Translations under genes and position numbers: made by a program | From: Streptomyces sp. SAI-127 | GTDB lineage: Bacteria > Actinomycetota > Actinomycetes > Streptomycetales > Streptomycetaceae | Direction: 5' to 3' | Assembly: GCF_029894425.1 (NCBI RefSeq) | Contig: NZ_JARXYJ010000001.1 | Span: 1,364,001-1,428,000, forward strand | DNA length: 64,000 nt | In this document: positions 26,524-34,597 of the stretch, piece by piece | Layout of the letters: every line of letters starts with the position of its first letter | How positions within the stretch are numbered: position 1 is the stretch's first letter | Notes under the pieces: generated by a model | What the model was told of the DNA's origin: nothing | The model's input: the letters and a program-made list of their open reading frames with translations, nothing else | Database searches by the model: none

Positions 26524-27630
26524 TCAGAACGTCAGCACGGGCTTGATCGCCTTGCCCGCGCCCATGTCCCGCACCGCCTGGTCGATGTCCGCGAACGGAT
26601 AGGTGCTGATCAGGCGGTGCAGCGGGAGGCGACCCTCCTTCACCAGTCGGACCAGGGCGGGGATGAAGCTCTGGGTCTCGGCGTCGCCGAGGGTGAGGCC
26701 GACGACCCGCTTGCCGCCGAGGAGCCCGTTGACGTCGAGGGAGACCTCGGTGCCGAACGGCGGGGCGCCCACGACGACCACCGTGCCGCGCGCGCCGAGC
26801 GCGTCGACGCCCTGGCGCAGGACGTTGACGTTGCCCGTGGTCTCCACGATGCCGTCCGCGCCCTGACCGCCGGTGATGGCGGCGAGCGCCTCGCCGAGGT
26901 CCTCCTCGGCCGCGTTGACGGTGTGGGTGGCGCCCAACTCCCGTGCCAGGGTGAGGCGTTCGCCGACCCGGTCGACAGCGACGATCGTCGTGGCGGGGGT
27001 GAGGGCGGCGGCCATGACGGCGGAAAGGCCGACCGCCCCGGCGCCGAGCACGACGATCGTGGAACCGGTGACCGGCTTCAGGACGTTCCACACGGCGCCG
27101 ACGCCGGTCTGTACTCCGCAGCCGAGCGGGGCGATGGACTCCAGCGGCACGTCCTGGTCGACCTTGACGAGGCTGCGCTCGTCGACCAGGGCGCGCTCGG
27201 CGAACGAGGACTGGCCGAAGAAGTGCCCGCCGAGCGGCTCGCCGTCCCGGCTGATGGTGCTGGTGCCGTCGGCCCGGCGGCCGCCGAGGAGGTTCAGCGG
27301 CAGCCAGGTGGCGCAGTAGGCGGGGTGGCCGCCGTCGCAGTTGCGGCAGTCGCCGCAGGAGGTGAAGGACAGCACGACGTGGTCGCCGGGGGCGACTCCG
27401 GTGACGGCCGGTCCGACGGCCTCGACGACTCCCGCGCCCTCGTGTCCGAGGACTCCGGGCAGCGGGAAGGGCAGTCCGCCGCTCGCCACCCCGAGGTCGG
27501 TGTGACACAGACCGGTGGCGACCATGCGGACGAGCGCCTCGTGCGGCCCGGGCTCGTCGAGCTCGATGTCGGAGAGGGTGAAGGGTGCTCCGCCGGACTC
27601 GACGACGGCGGCGCGGGTGGTGGTGGGCAT
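26524..27630 (-). CDS. Zinc-dependent alcohol dehydrogenase (aryl-alcohol type)
   Basis: A 368-aa NAD-linked medium-chain alcohol dehydrogenase. Catalytic zinc ligands are in CHTDLG and GHEGAGVVE. The structural-zinc lobe is SCGDCRNCDGGHPAYC. The cofactor loop is VLGAGAVGLSAV. The long lobe after the zinc site (LGGRRADGTSTIS) is typical of benzyl/aryl-alcohol dehydrogenases. It follows the aldehyde dehydrogenase by 42 bp on the same strand, so the pair could oxidise an alcohol to the acid in two steps. ATG 27630 has GGGAG 8 nt upstream. Confidence 0.92.
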   Translation of the reverse strand: MPTTTRAAVVESGGAPFTLSDIELDEPGPHEALVRMVATGLCHTDLGVASGGLPFPLPGVLGHEGAGVVEAVGPAVTGVAPGDHVVLSFTSCGDCRNCDGGHPAYCATWLPLNLLGGRRADGTSTISRDGEPLGGHFFGQSSFAERALVDERSLVKVDQDVPLESIAPLGCGVQTGVGAVWNVLKPVTGSTIVVLGAGAVGLSAVMAAALTPATTIVAVDRVGERLTLARELGATHTVNAAEEDLGEALAAITGGQGADGIVETTGNVNVLRQGVDALGARGTVVVVGAPPFGTEVSLDVNGLLGGKRVVGLTLGDAETQSFIPALVRLVKEGRLPLHRLISTYPFADIDQAVRDMGAGKAIKPVLTF

Positions 27631-27672
27631 CGTACGAACTCCCTTTGTGTTCAAGCGTGTTGGGGCGCGCGC

Positions 27673-29127
27673 TCAGTCGAGCGAGACGACGACGGACTTG
27701 ACCCTGGTGTAGGCGTCGAGCGCCTCGGGGCCGTACTCGCGGCCGTATCCGGAGTCCTTGACGCCGCCGAAGGGCACCGCGGGGTCGAGCATCGCCCAGT
27801 CGTTGACCCAGACGATGCCCGCCTGGAGCCGGTCCGCGACCCGGTGCGCACGGGCGAGGTTCGTGGTCTGGACGCCCGAGGCCAGGCCGTACGGCGTGGA
27901 GTTGGCGAGGGCGACGGCCTCGTCCTCGGTGTCGAAGGGCTGCACGGTCAGCACCGGTCCGAAGATCTCCTCCTGCACGACCCGGGAGTCGTTGGAGAGG
28001 TCGGCGATCACCGTGGGCTTGTAGTAGAAGCCGCCGTCCAGGTCGAGCCGCTCACCGCCGCAGACGATCCGGCCGCCCTCCTTGCGGGCCAGGTCGACGT
28101 ACTCCTCGACCTTCTTCAGGTGCTTCTCGCCCGCCATCGGACCGACGACGGTCCCGGGGTCGCGCGGGTCGCCGACCGGCACGCCGGGCACGGCGTCGGC
28201 GAGGATGCTCAGCAGGGTGCTGTGGACCGAGCGGGCCACGAGCAGGCGCGGGCCGCCCATGCAGAACTGGCCGGTGTTGAAGACGAACGCCTTGATGATC
28301 GCGCCGACCGCCTTCTCCAGGTCGGCGTCCTCGAAGACGATGTTGGCCGCGTTGCCGCCGAGCTCCATGGTGACGGGCTTGAGCGCCTCGCCCGCGGTGG
28401 CCGCCACGTGCCGGCCGATCGCGGTGGAGCCGGTGAAGGCGACCTTGTCGACCCCGCGGTGGCGCAGCAGGGCCTCGCCGGCCACCGGCCCGGTGCCGGT
28501 GACCACGTTGACGACCCCGTCCGGGACGCCGGCCCGCTGGAGCAGTCCGGCCATGTAGAGGGCGCTGAGCGGGGTCTCGTCGGCCGGCTTGTGCACGACC
28601 GTGTTGCCGGCGGCGAGCGCGGGCCCGATCTTGGAACCGGCGAGGATCAGCGGGAAGTTGAACGGGGTGATCGCGGCGACCACGCCGAGCGGCTCGCGCT
28701 TGGTGTAGGCGAGGGCGTTCATGGGCGTGTTCCGGACGGAGCCGTCCAGGGAGTGGGCGAGGGCCGCGAAGTGCTCGTAGTCGTTGGCCGCGTTGGTCAC
28801 GTCCACGGCGTGGCACAGCGAGATCGGCTTGCCGACGTCCAGGCTCTCCAGTTGGGCGAGTTCGTCGGCGTTCTCGCGGATCAGCTCGGCGGCCCGGTGC
28901 AGGATCCGGCCACGCTCGCGACCGCTGAGACCGGACCAGGCGCCGCCGTCGAAGGCCTCCCGGGCGGCGCGGACGGCCGCGTCCACGTCGGCGGCGCCGG
29001 CCTCCGCGACGGTGGTGACGACCGCACCCCGGGACGGGTCGACCACCTCGGTGCGTGCGCCGTCGGCGGCTTCACGCCACTGGCCGCCCACAAACAGCCG
29101 TCCGGGTTCGATCTCGATGGGGGACAT
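27673..29127 (-). CDS. NAD(P)-dependent aldehyde dehydrogenase
   Basis: A 484-aa aldehyde dehydrogenase. The general-base Glu is in VTMELGGNAANIVFEDADLE (about residue 250) and the catalytic Cys in NTGQFCMGGPRLLV (about 284). The cofactor loop FTGSTAIGRHV is also present. It resembles benzaldehyde/vanillin-type enzymes. It is the first gene of an operon with the downstream alcohol dehydrogenase. The promoter on this strand is TTGACA (29213-29208) with a 17-bp spacer and GAGACT. Two MarR-type dyads overlap it. Confidence 0.93.
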   Translation of the reverse strand: MSPIEIEPGRLFVGGQWREAADGARTEVVDPSRGAVVTTVAEAGAADVDAAVRAAREAFDGGAWSGLSGRERGRILHRAAELIRENADELAQLESLDVGKPISLCHAVDVTNAANDYEHFAALAHSLDGSVRNTPMNALAYTKREPLGVVAAITPFNFPLILAGSKIGPALAAGNTVVHKPADETPLSALYMAGLLQRAGVPDGVVNVVTGTGPVAGEALLRHRGVDKVAFTGSTAIGRHVAATAGEALKPVTMELGGNAANIVFEDADLEKAVGAIIKAFVFNTGQFCMGGPRLLVARSVHSTLLSILADAVPGVPVGDPRDPGTVVGPMAGEKHLKKVEEYVDLARKEGGRIVCGGERLDLDGGFYYKPTVIADLSNDSRVVQEEIFGPVLTVQPFDTEDEAVALANSTPYGLASGVQTTNLARAHRVADRLQAGIVWVNDWAMLDPAVPFGGVKDSGYGREYGPEALDAYTRVKSVVVSLD

Positions 29128-29158
29128 CGCCGCTCCTCAGCATCGTCGCCAAGATTTC

Positions 29159-29181
29159 AACCAACAGGATTCCTGTTGGTT
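29159..29181. promoter_or_regulatory. MarR operator copy 1
   Basis: Perfect 11-bp arms (AACCAACAGGA, 29159-29169, and its complement, 29171-29181) surround a single T. It covers the expected transcription start of the aldehyde dehydrogenase operon, so binding would repress it. Confidence 0.78.
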
Positions 29182-29184
29182 CGC

Positions 29185-29213
29185 AGTCTCTTTACAGACA
29201 GGTTTCCTGTCAA
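29185..29213 (-). promoter_or_regulatory. Promoter of the ALDH-ADH operon
   Basis: On the minus strand TTGACA (29213-29208) is a perfect -35 hexamer, with a 17-bp spacer to GAGACT (29190-29185). The -35 region overlaps operator copy 2, and the start site falls in copy 1. Confidence 0.55.
29197..29211. promoter_or_regulatory. MarR operator copy 2
   Basis: GACAGGTTTCCTGTC repeats the ACAGG-N3-CCTGT core of copy 1; the centres are 34 bp apart. It lies in front of the MarR gene, just upstream of TAGCCT (29219-29224), so it suits autoregulation. Confidence 0.75.
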
Positions 29214-29230
29214 TGGTCTAGCCTGAACCC

Positions 29231-29668
29231 ATGCTCGACACACAGGTGACCAAGGCGCCCCCGTCGCTCCTCTACATGGTGAAACAGGTGGAGCTCGTCG
29301 TCCGTTCCCATCTGGACGAGCTGGTCAAGCCGTCCGGGATCACCGCTCTGCAGTACACGGCCCTCACGGTCCTCGAGCGACACGACGGGCTGTCGGCGGC
29401 TCAGCTGGCCCGGGACTCGTTCGTCACCGCCCAGTCGATCGCCGATCTCGTGCGGTCCCTGGAGACCCGCGGACTGGTGCGCCGGGAGCGCAATCCGAAG
29501 AACCGCCGTGAGCTGCTGATCCTGCTGACCGAGGAGGGGCGCGCGCTGCTCGCACAACACGAGGGCCCCGTGCGGGAGCTGGAGGAGCGCATGGTGCAGG
29601 ACCTCACCGCGCACCAGACCGAGCAGTTCCGTCAAGCGCTGACCAGGGCCTGGCACGCCCTGTCGTGA
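29231..29668 (+). CDS. MarR family regulator
   Basis: A 145-aa winged-helix repressor. The recognition part (LSAAQLARDSFVTAQSIADLVRSLETRGLVRRERNPKNRRELLILLTEEGRAL) is readable at about 55-107. It is divergent from the aldehyde/alcohol dehydrogenase operon and probably represses it until an aldehyde or phenolic ligand binds. No Shine-Dalgarno precedes ATG 29231. A TAGCCT -10-like hexamer ends 6 nt before it, so the message may be leaderless. Confidence 0.92.
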   Translation: MLDTQVTKAPPSLLYMVKQVELVVRSHLDELVKPSGITALQYTALTVLERHDGLSAAQLARDSFVTAQSIADLVRSLETRGLVRRERNPKNRRELLILLTEEGRALLAQHEGPVRELEERMVQDLTAHQTEQFRQALTRAWHALS

Positions 29669-29837
29669 GCCGGGCGCGAGCCCCGCGCGAACCCGTTGCC
29701 AACTGGCGGCGGCAATTCGAAGACATATGTCAATCGAACATGCTCAAATTCACTCCATCGAGGGTAACTTGCAGGGCGGGGGACGGATGTGCACGCACCC
29801 CATGCCGCCTGTGCAGCCGGTTGGAGGCGATGTCGTC

Positions 29838-30218
29838 GTGCAGCAGGAATCCGCACCGCTGTCCCGGCATCTGCGCATCCACCAGGACCGCGGTCATACG
29901 GTGCTGGAGTTCCGCGGGGAGATCGACATCGCCGCGGCCGTGGAGCTCCTGCCCCACCTGGACCGCGTCACGGGGCAGCCCGACGCACGGCTGGTCCTCG
30001 ACCTCAGCGGAGTGGAGTTCTTCGACTGCTCCGGGCTGCGGCTGCTGTACCGGGCCCGCTCGCGCGTGCTCGACAACAACGGCAGGCTGCTCCTGGTCTG
30101 CACCCATCCGCTCACCCTGCGGATCATCCGGGTGACCGGCCTGGCCCGGCTGCTGCCCCCGCTGCCGTCGCTGGAGGCGGCCCTGGGCCAGCCCGAGGCC
30201 ACGTCCGAGACGTTATGA
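29838..30218 (+). CDS. STAS-domain anti-sigma factor antagonist
   Basis: A protein of about 126 aa consisting of one STAS domain (HTVLEFRGEIDIAAAVELLPHL through RLLPPLPSLEAAL). The phosphorylatable Ser is in FFDCSGLRLLYRA. Such proteins release a sigma factor by binding its anti-sigma kinase when unphosphorylated. GTG 29838 is chosen because GGAGG (29823-29827) is 10 nt upstream and the domain starts right after it. In-frame ATGs at 29727 and 29787 would add 37 or 17 residues without good ribosome sites. The cognate kinase is not adjacent. Confidence 0.82.
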   Translation: MQQESAPLSRHLRIHQDRGHTVLEFRGEIDIAAAVELLPHLDRVTGQPDARLVLDLSGVEFFDCSGLRLLYRARSRVLDNNGRLLLVCTHPLTLRIIRVTGLARLLPPLPSLEAALGQPEATSETL

Positions 30219-30225
30219 CCGTGCG

Positions 30226-31176
30226 CTATTCGCTCCGCGCGTCGAACAGGGCGCTGACGGACTCACCGTTGTGAATGCGCCGTACGGCCTCGGCGAGCGC
30301 CGGGGCGATGGACAGGATCCGCAGCTTGTCGGTGCGCTCCTCGTCCGGGACCGGCACCGTGTTGGTGCACACGATCTCCAGTACGTCGGGCTGCTCCCCG
30401 ATCCTCTTGAGGGCACCGTCCGCGAACAGGCCGTGCGTGCACGCGACCCGGATGGAGCGCGGGCCCAACTCCCTTAGCCTGTCGAGCAGTTCCAGGACCG
30501 TGCTGCCCTTGGCGATCTCGTCGTCCAGCACGATGACGTCCCGGCCTGCGACCTCGCCGATGACGTCGCTGATGCTGACCCGGTCGTCGGCGAACCGCTG
30601 CTTGGCGCCCGCGGCCACCTGGGCGCCGATCAGCCGGGCGAACGCGGCCGCCTCCTTGGCGTTGCCGAGGTCCGGGGAGACGACGGTGGTGCGGGAGAGG
30701 TCGTACTGCCGGAAGTGCGCGGCCAGCTCGCGCAGGGCGTGCAGGTGGTCGACGGGTACCGAGAAGAAGCCGTGCACCTGCGGGGAGTGCAGGGTCATGG
30801 CGAGGACACGGCTCGCCCCGGCCGACACCATCAGGTCGGCGACGAGCCGCCCGCCGAGGGAGATGCGGGGCTCGTCCTTCTTGTCGGAGCGGGCGTAGGA
30901 GTAGTGCGGCATGACGACGGTGATCCGGCGCGCCGAGGCACCGCGGGCCGCGTCGCACATCAGCAACAGCTCCACCAGGTGCTCCTGGACGGGCCTGACC
31001 AGCGGCTGGATGAGGAAGACGTCCCGCTCCCGGCAGTTCGCCTGGAGCTGCACCTCCAGGCAGTCGTTGGCGAACCGGCTGACCCGGGTGGGGCTGAGCG
31101 GCACGCCGAGATGCGCGCAGACCTCCGCCGCCAGCTCGGGGTGGGCGCTACCGCTGAACACGGCGATGTCTCGCAC
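30226..31176 (-). CDS. Ribose-phosphate pyrophosphokinase (PRPP synthetase) paralogue
   Basis: A 316-aa enzyme that makes PRPP from ribose 5-phosphate and ATP. The N-terminal half (RDIAVFSGSAHPELAAEVCAHLGV, PHYSYARSDKKDEPRISLGGRLVADLM) and the PRPP-loop region match the family. The PRPP loop reads VIVLDDEIAKGSTV where the usual form has DDxxxTGGT. The catalytic flexible-loop Lys/Arg (GAKQRF) is kept. The changes suggest a divergent paralogue rather than the housekeeping enzyme. GTG 31176 has AGGAG 7 nt upstream. It is divergent from the Tet(M)-type gene. Confidence 0.88.
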   Translation of the reverse strand: MRDIAVFSGSAHPELAAEVCAHLGVPLSPTRVSRFANDCLEVQLQANCRERDVFLIQPLVRPVQEHLVELLLMCDAARGASARRITVVMPHYSYARSDKKDEPRISLGGRLVADLMVSAGASRVLAMTLHSPQVHGFFSVPVDHLHALRELAAHFRQYDLSRTTVVSPDLGNAKEAAAFARLIGAQVAAGAKQRFADDRVSISDVIGEVAGRDVIVLDDEIAKGSTVLELLDRLRELGPRSIRVACTHGLFADGALKRIGEQPDVLEIVCTNTVPVPDEERTDKLRILSIAPALAEAVRRIHNGESVSALFDARSE

Positions 31177-31269
31177 GGACCTGCTCCTAGGATGATCATC
31201 TCGGGCTGCCCGGCTCATGCTACTGGGCTCGCCCATGGGCCGCCCGACCGGCGATATTCGGTTGCGGTC

Positions 31270-31283
31270 CCCCTGCGCAGGGG
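31270..31283. promoter_or_regulatory. 14-bp palindrome before the leader ORF
   Basis: CCCCTGCGCAGGGG is a perfect palindrome 7 bp before the leader ATG at 31291. It could be an operator or a part of leader RNA structure. Confidence 0.35.
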
Positions 31284-31290
31284 CGCCATC

Positions 31291-31443
31291 ATGGCGATGT
31301 CCGAGCCCTCTCACGTCAGGATGCCCCGCATGCGCCGACTCCTCGAAGTCACCCAGTGCCCCCTTCGGCCCACGGCTTCCGAGGACTCCACCCCGTATGC
31401 ACACCCTCAACATCGGCATTCTGGCCCACGTCGACGCCGGTAA
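31291..31443 (+). CDS. Possible leader peptide overlapping the Tet(M)/OtrA-type gene
   Basis: A short ORF of 50 codons (ATG 31291, or 31297 two codons later) ends at TAA 31443, 47 bp inside the resistance gene and in another frame. AGGGG lies 7-8 nt before the ATG. The peptide is basic (RMPRMRRLLEV) and has no known family. Ribosome-targeting resistance genes in actinomycetes often have such upstream ORFs that couple ribosome stalling to expression. I infer the role from position only. Confidence 0.35.
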   Translation: MAMSEPSHVRMPRMRRLLEVTQCPLRPTASEDSTPYAHPQHRHSGPRRRR

Positions 31444-33244
31444 GACCAGCCTCACCGAGCGTCTGCTGTTCGACCACGGCGCCATCGACCGGCTCGGCAG
31501 CGTCGACACCGGTGACACCCGCACGGACGACGGCGCGATCGAGCGGCAGCGCGGCATCACCATCCGCTCCGCGGTCGCCTCCTTCACCGTCGGTGACACC
31601 CGGATCAACCTCATCGACACCCCGGGCCACTCCGACTTCATCGCCGAGGTCGAGCGGGCCCTGGAGGTACTCGACGGCGCGGTGCTGCTGCTGTCCGCCG
31701 TGGAGGGCGTGCAGGCGCAGACCCGGGTCCTGATGCGGACCCTGCGCAGGTTGCGGCTGCCCACCCTGGTCTTCGTCAACAAGATCGACCGTCCGGGCGC
31801 CCGCGCCGAAGGCCTGCTCACCGACATCCGGCGCCGGCTCACGCCGTACGTCGCCCCGCTGACGCAGGTGGCGGGCATCGGCACGTCCGACGCCCGTGTG
31901 ACGGTCCTCGCCAAGGACGACCGGCGGCCGGCCGAGGCCCTCGCCGACGTGGACCCGGACATCCTCACGGCGGTCGTGGACGGTCCCGAGCCCACCCCGG
32001 ACGACCTCGACAAAGCCCTTGCCGCCCGCACCGCCGACGGCTCCTTCCACCCGGTGTTCTTCGGCTCCGCCCTCGGCGGCCAGGGCGTCCCCGAACTGGT
32101 CGAGGGGATGATCCGGCTGATCCCCCGCCCTCCCGTGACACCCGCGGGTGATCCGCGCGGGACGGTGTTCGCGGTGCGGCCCGGACCCGGCGGTGAGCGC
32201 ACCGCGTATCTGCGGCTCTACGGCGGTGAGGTGACCGAACGGCAGCGCCTCACCCTCCTCAGGCGCGAGGCCGACGGGACGACCAGCCGGGTGTCCGGGC
32301 GGGTCACCCACCTCGCCGGGCCGCTGACCGCGGGGAACATCGCGGCGCTGACCTTCTCCTCCGGCCTGCGCGTGGGCGACCGGCTCGGCGAACTGACCGA
32401 GCGCGCACCGCAGTTCGCGCCCCCGACCCTGGAAACCCTGGTCACCGCCCGCCACTCCGGACAGGCGGCGCGGCTGCGCTCGGCGCTGCTGACCCTCGCC
32501 GACCAGGACCCGCTGATCCACGCCCGTCCCACGACCGGGGGCGCCACCACACTGCTCCTGTACGGCGAGGTCCAGATGGAGGTGCTCGCGGCGACCCTCG
32601 CCCAGGACTTCGGAGTCGAGGCGGACTTCGAGCCGGCCCGCGTCCGGTATCTGGAGCGCCCGCGCGGCACCGGTGAGGCCTGCGACGAACTGCCCTGGCA
32701 CGATCGCGTGCGCTACTGGGCGACGATCGGACTGCGGGTCGAGCCGGGCGAGCGCGGCTCCGGCGGGGTGTTCGCGTACGAGACGGAACTCGGCGCTCTC
32801 CCCCGGGCGTTCCACCAGTCCATCGAGGAGACGGTCCACGCGAGCATGCGGACCGGGCTGACGGGTGCGACCGTGACGGACTACCGGGTCGTCCTCGTCC
32901 GCTCCGGTTTCGTGGCGCCCCTCAGTACCGCCGCCGACTTCCGGGGGCTCACGCCGATCGTGCTGCGCCGGGCCCTGGAGCAGGCCGGGACGCGGCTGTT
33001 CGAGCCGTTCCACGCGTTCGAGGCGGAGGTCCCCCTCGATGCGCTGGCCCCGGTGACCGCGCAACTCGCCTCAGCGGGGGCCGAGTTCTCGGGCACGACC
33101 GGCGGCACCACGGCATGGGTGATCACCGGCGAGCTCCCGGCCCGGAGGGTGCGCGAGACCGAACTCCGGCTGCCCGGTCTCACGCACGGCGAAGGGGTGT
33201 GGTGGTCCAGGCCCTCGGGCGACCGGGAACTCAAGCCTCACTAG
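31397..33244 (+). CDS. Tet(M)/OtrA-type ribosomal protection GTPase
   Basis: A 615-aa EF-G-like translational GTPase that would remove tetracycline from the ribosome. GTP-binding motifs are complete: AHVDAGKTS (G1), GITI (G2), DTPGHSDF (G3) and NKID (G4). Domains II-V follow to residue 615. The length is close to the family norm (about 640). ATG 31397 starts exactly at the family N-terminus but has no close Shine-Dalgarno; the nearest GAGGA is 14 nt away. Translation could therefore depend on the overlapping leader ORF. Whether it confers resistance or is a background homologue is not known. Confidence 0.88.
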   Translation: MHTLNIGILAHVDAGKTSLTERLLFDHGAIDRLGSVDTGDTRTDDGAIERQRGITIRSAVASFTVGDTRINLIDTPGHSDFIAEVERALEVLDGAVLLLSAVEGVQAQTRVLMRTLRRLRLPTLVFVNKIDRPGARAEGLLTDIRRRLTPYVAPLTQVAGIGTSDARVTVLAKDDRRPAEALADVDPDILTAVVDGPEPTPDDLDKALAARTADGSFHPVFFGSALGGQGVPELVEGMIRLIPRPPVTPAGDPRGTVFAVRPGPGGERTAYLRLYGGEVTERQRLTLLRREADGTTSRVSGRVTHLAGPLTAGNIAALTFSSGLRVGDRLGELTERAPQFAPPTLETLVTARHSGQAARLRSALLTLADQDPLIHARPTTGGATTLLLYGEVQMEVLAATLAQDFGVEADFEPARVRYLERPRGTGEACDELPWHDRVRYWATIGLRVEPGERGSGGVFAYETELGALPRAFHQSIEETVHASMRTGLTGATVTDYRVVLVRSGFVAPLSTAADFRGLTPIVLRRALEQAGTRLFEPFHAFEAEVPLDALAPVTAQLASAGAEFSGTTGGTTAWVITGELPARRVRETELRLPGLTHGEGVWWSRPSGDRELKPH

Positions 33245-33250
33245 GAGTAC

Positions 33251-34444
33251 TCACCAGGACACCGGCAGCCGGCGTGGGCCGCGCGTCATCTGTCCCTCCC
33301 GCCACTCGATGGTCTCGGGGCTGAACTCGGCCCGCAGCCCCGGGAACCGGACCGCCAGCCGATGCAGGGCCAACCCCAGCTCCAGGCGGGCCAGCCACGC
33401 TCCCAGGCAGTGGTGGGGACCGGCGCCGAAGACCACGCTCGGTGTGGTGAGAGGGGCGAACAGATCGGTCTCGTGGGGCTGGGGGAAGACGTCGGGGTCC
33501 CGGTTCGCCGCGTTGGTCTGGACGGCGACCACCGCACCGGCGGGAATCGTCACCCCGCCGACCTCGACCTCCTCCACGGCCCGGCGGATCAGCCCGGGCA
33601 GCACCCTGCCCTCGCTCAACGGGATCGTGCGCAGGAGCTGTTCGACCGCGGTCTCGGCCGCCTCCTGGCTCTCGGCGAGCCCCGGCCAGGCCTGCCGCCC
33701 GTCGGTGAGGAGGTGGACGACGATGTTGCCGAGGGCCGTCATGGTCGTCTCGTGTCCGGCGACGACCAGGCCCAGGACCAGGACGACCAGTCGGGGCTCT
33801 TCGATCCCGAGGCCGTCACCGGCGACGACCAGGGCGCTCACCAGGTCCTCGCCCGGCTCCTTGCGCCGCTCGGCGATCAGCTCCGCGCAGAAGAGACCGA
33901 ACTCCCGCATGGCCGCGCCGACTTCCTCGGCACGGTGCGCACCGCCGGACAGGGCGTGGTCGGCCCAGTCCCGGATGCGCTCCCAGTCGGCGTGTTCCAG
34001 GCCCATCAGCCGGGAGATCACCGACACCGGCAGCCGGCGGGTGAATCCCTCGACGATGTCGGCGGATTGCGGCTGTCCCGCGAGGTCGTCGAGGAGGGTC
34101 TCCACCACGGAGGCGGTCCAGGGCCGCCAGCGGGCGACCGCGCGGGGGGTGAAGGCCCGCTGGACCGTGCCCCGCAGCAACTGGTGGGCCGGACCGTCCT
34201 GGTTGAGGAGGCCGTCCGGGGAGTCCAGCAGGTTCGGTACGACGAGCAGGGGCGGGGCGTCCGCGTCCCTGAGGGACTTCCTGTCGAAGCGGGGGTCCAT
34301 GAGCACCTGGCGCACATCGGCGTAGCGGGTCACGAGCCACACCGGGGTGCCGGTGGCCAGGGCGGTGAGCCGGGGCGGGCCGTTCTCGGGCAGGGGTATG
34401 CGGTGCATGGGACGAAGGGTGCGGGACGTGCTGTCTGTACTCAT
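33251..34444 (-). CDS. Cytochrome P450
   Basis: A 397-aa bacterial class I P450. The I-helix motif is VVAGHETTMTAL, and the heme loop is FGAGPHHCLGAWLAR with the axial Cys near residue 345. The ETAVEQLLR segment holds ExxR. It resembles CYP107-type enzymes that oxidise polyketides or fatty acids. No ferredoxin gene is adjacent, so it must use partners elsewhere. The gene ends 7 bp after the convergent GTPase gene. Confidence 0.92.
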   Translation of the reverse strand: MSTDSTSRTLRPMHRIPLPENGPPRLTALATGTPVWLVTRYADVRQVLMDPRFDRKSLRDADAPPLLVVPNLLDSPDGLLNQDGPAHQLLRGTVQRAFTPRAVARWRPWTASVVETLLDDLAGQPQSADIVEGFTRRLPVSVISRLMGLEHADWERIRDWADHALSGGAHRAEEVGAAMREFGLFCAELIAERRKEPGEDLVSALVVAGDGLGIEEPRLVVLVLGLVVAGHETTMTALGNIVVHLLTDGRQAWPGLAESQEAAETAVEQLLRTIPLSEGRVLPGLIRRAVEEVEVGGVTIPAGAVVAVQTNAANRDPDVFPQPHETDLFAPLTTPSVVFGAGPHHCLGAWLARLELGLALHRLAVRFPGLRAEFSPETIEWREGQMTRGPRRLPVSW

Positions 34445-34597
34445 CCGGGTCTCCAGACACGCCGGTACGCAGAGTTCCCCACGCTAGTGCGCCCCCGCTC
34501 TGTCCCGGCAGTGTCCCAATCGGCCAACAAGACGGTCCGGCAGGGCTTTTGGGGGTCATCCCTGGGCATCCGTGCTTGTAGGAAGGAGGGCCGTCGC

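Noticed and set aside
29727..29837. Longer N-terminus for the STAS protein
   Set aside because: The extra residues are low-complexity, lack Shine-Dalgarno support and are not part of the STAS fold; still possible.
31217..31396. Upstream in-frame extension of the Tet(M)-type GTPase
   Set aside because: The family N-terminus (MHTLNIGILAHVDAGK) begins exactly at 31397, so the extension is leader DNA.
30226..32202. 658-codon frame extending PRPP synthetase upstream
   Set aside because: The extension runs antisense to the ribosomal-protection GTPase and is Arg/Ser-rich; the enzyme starts at GTG 31176.
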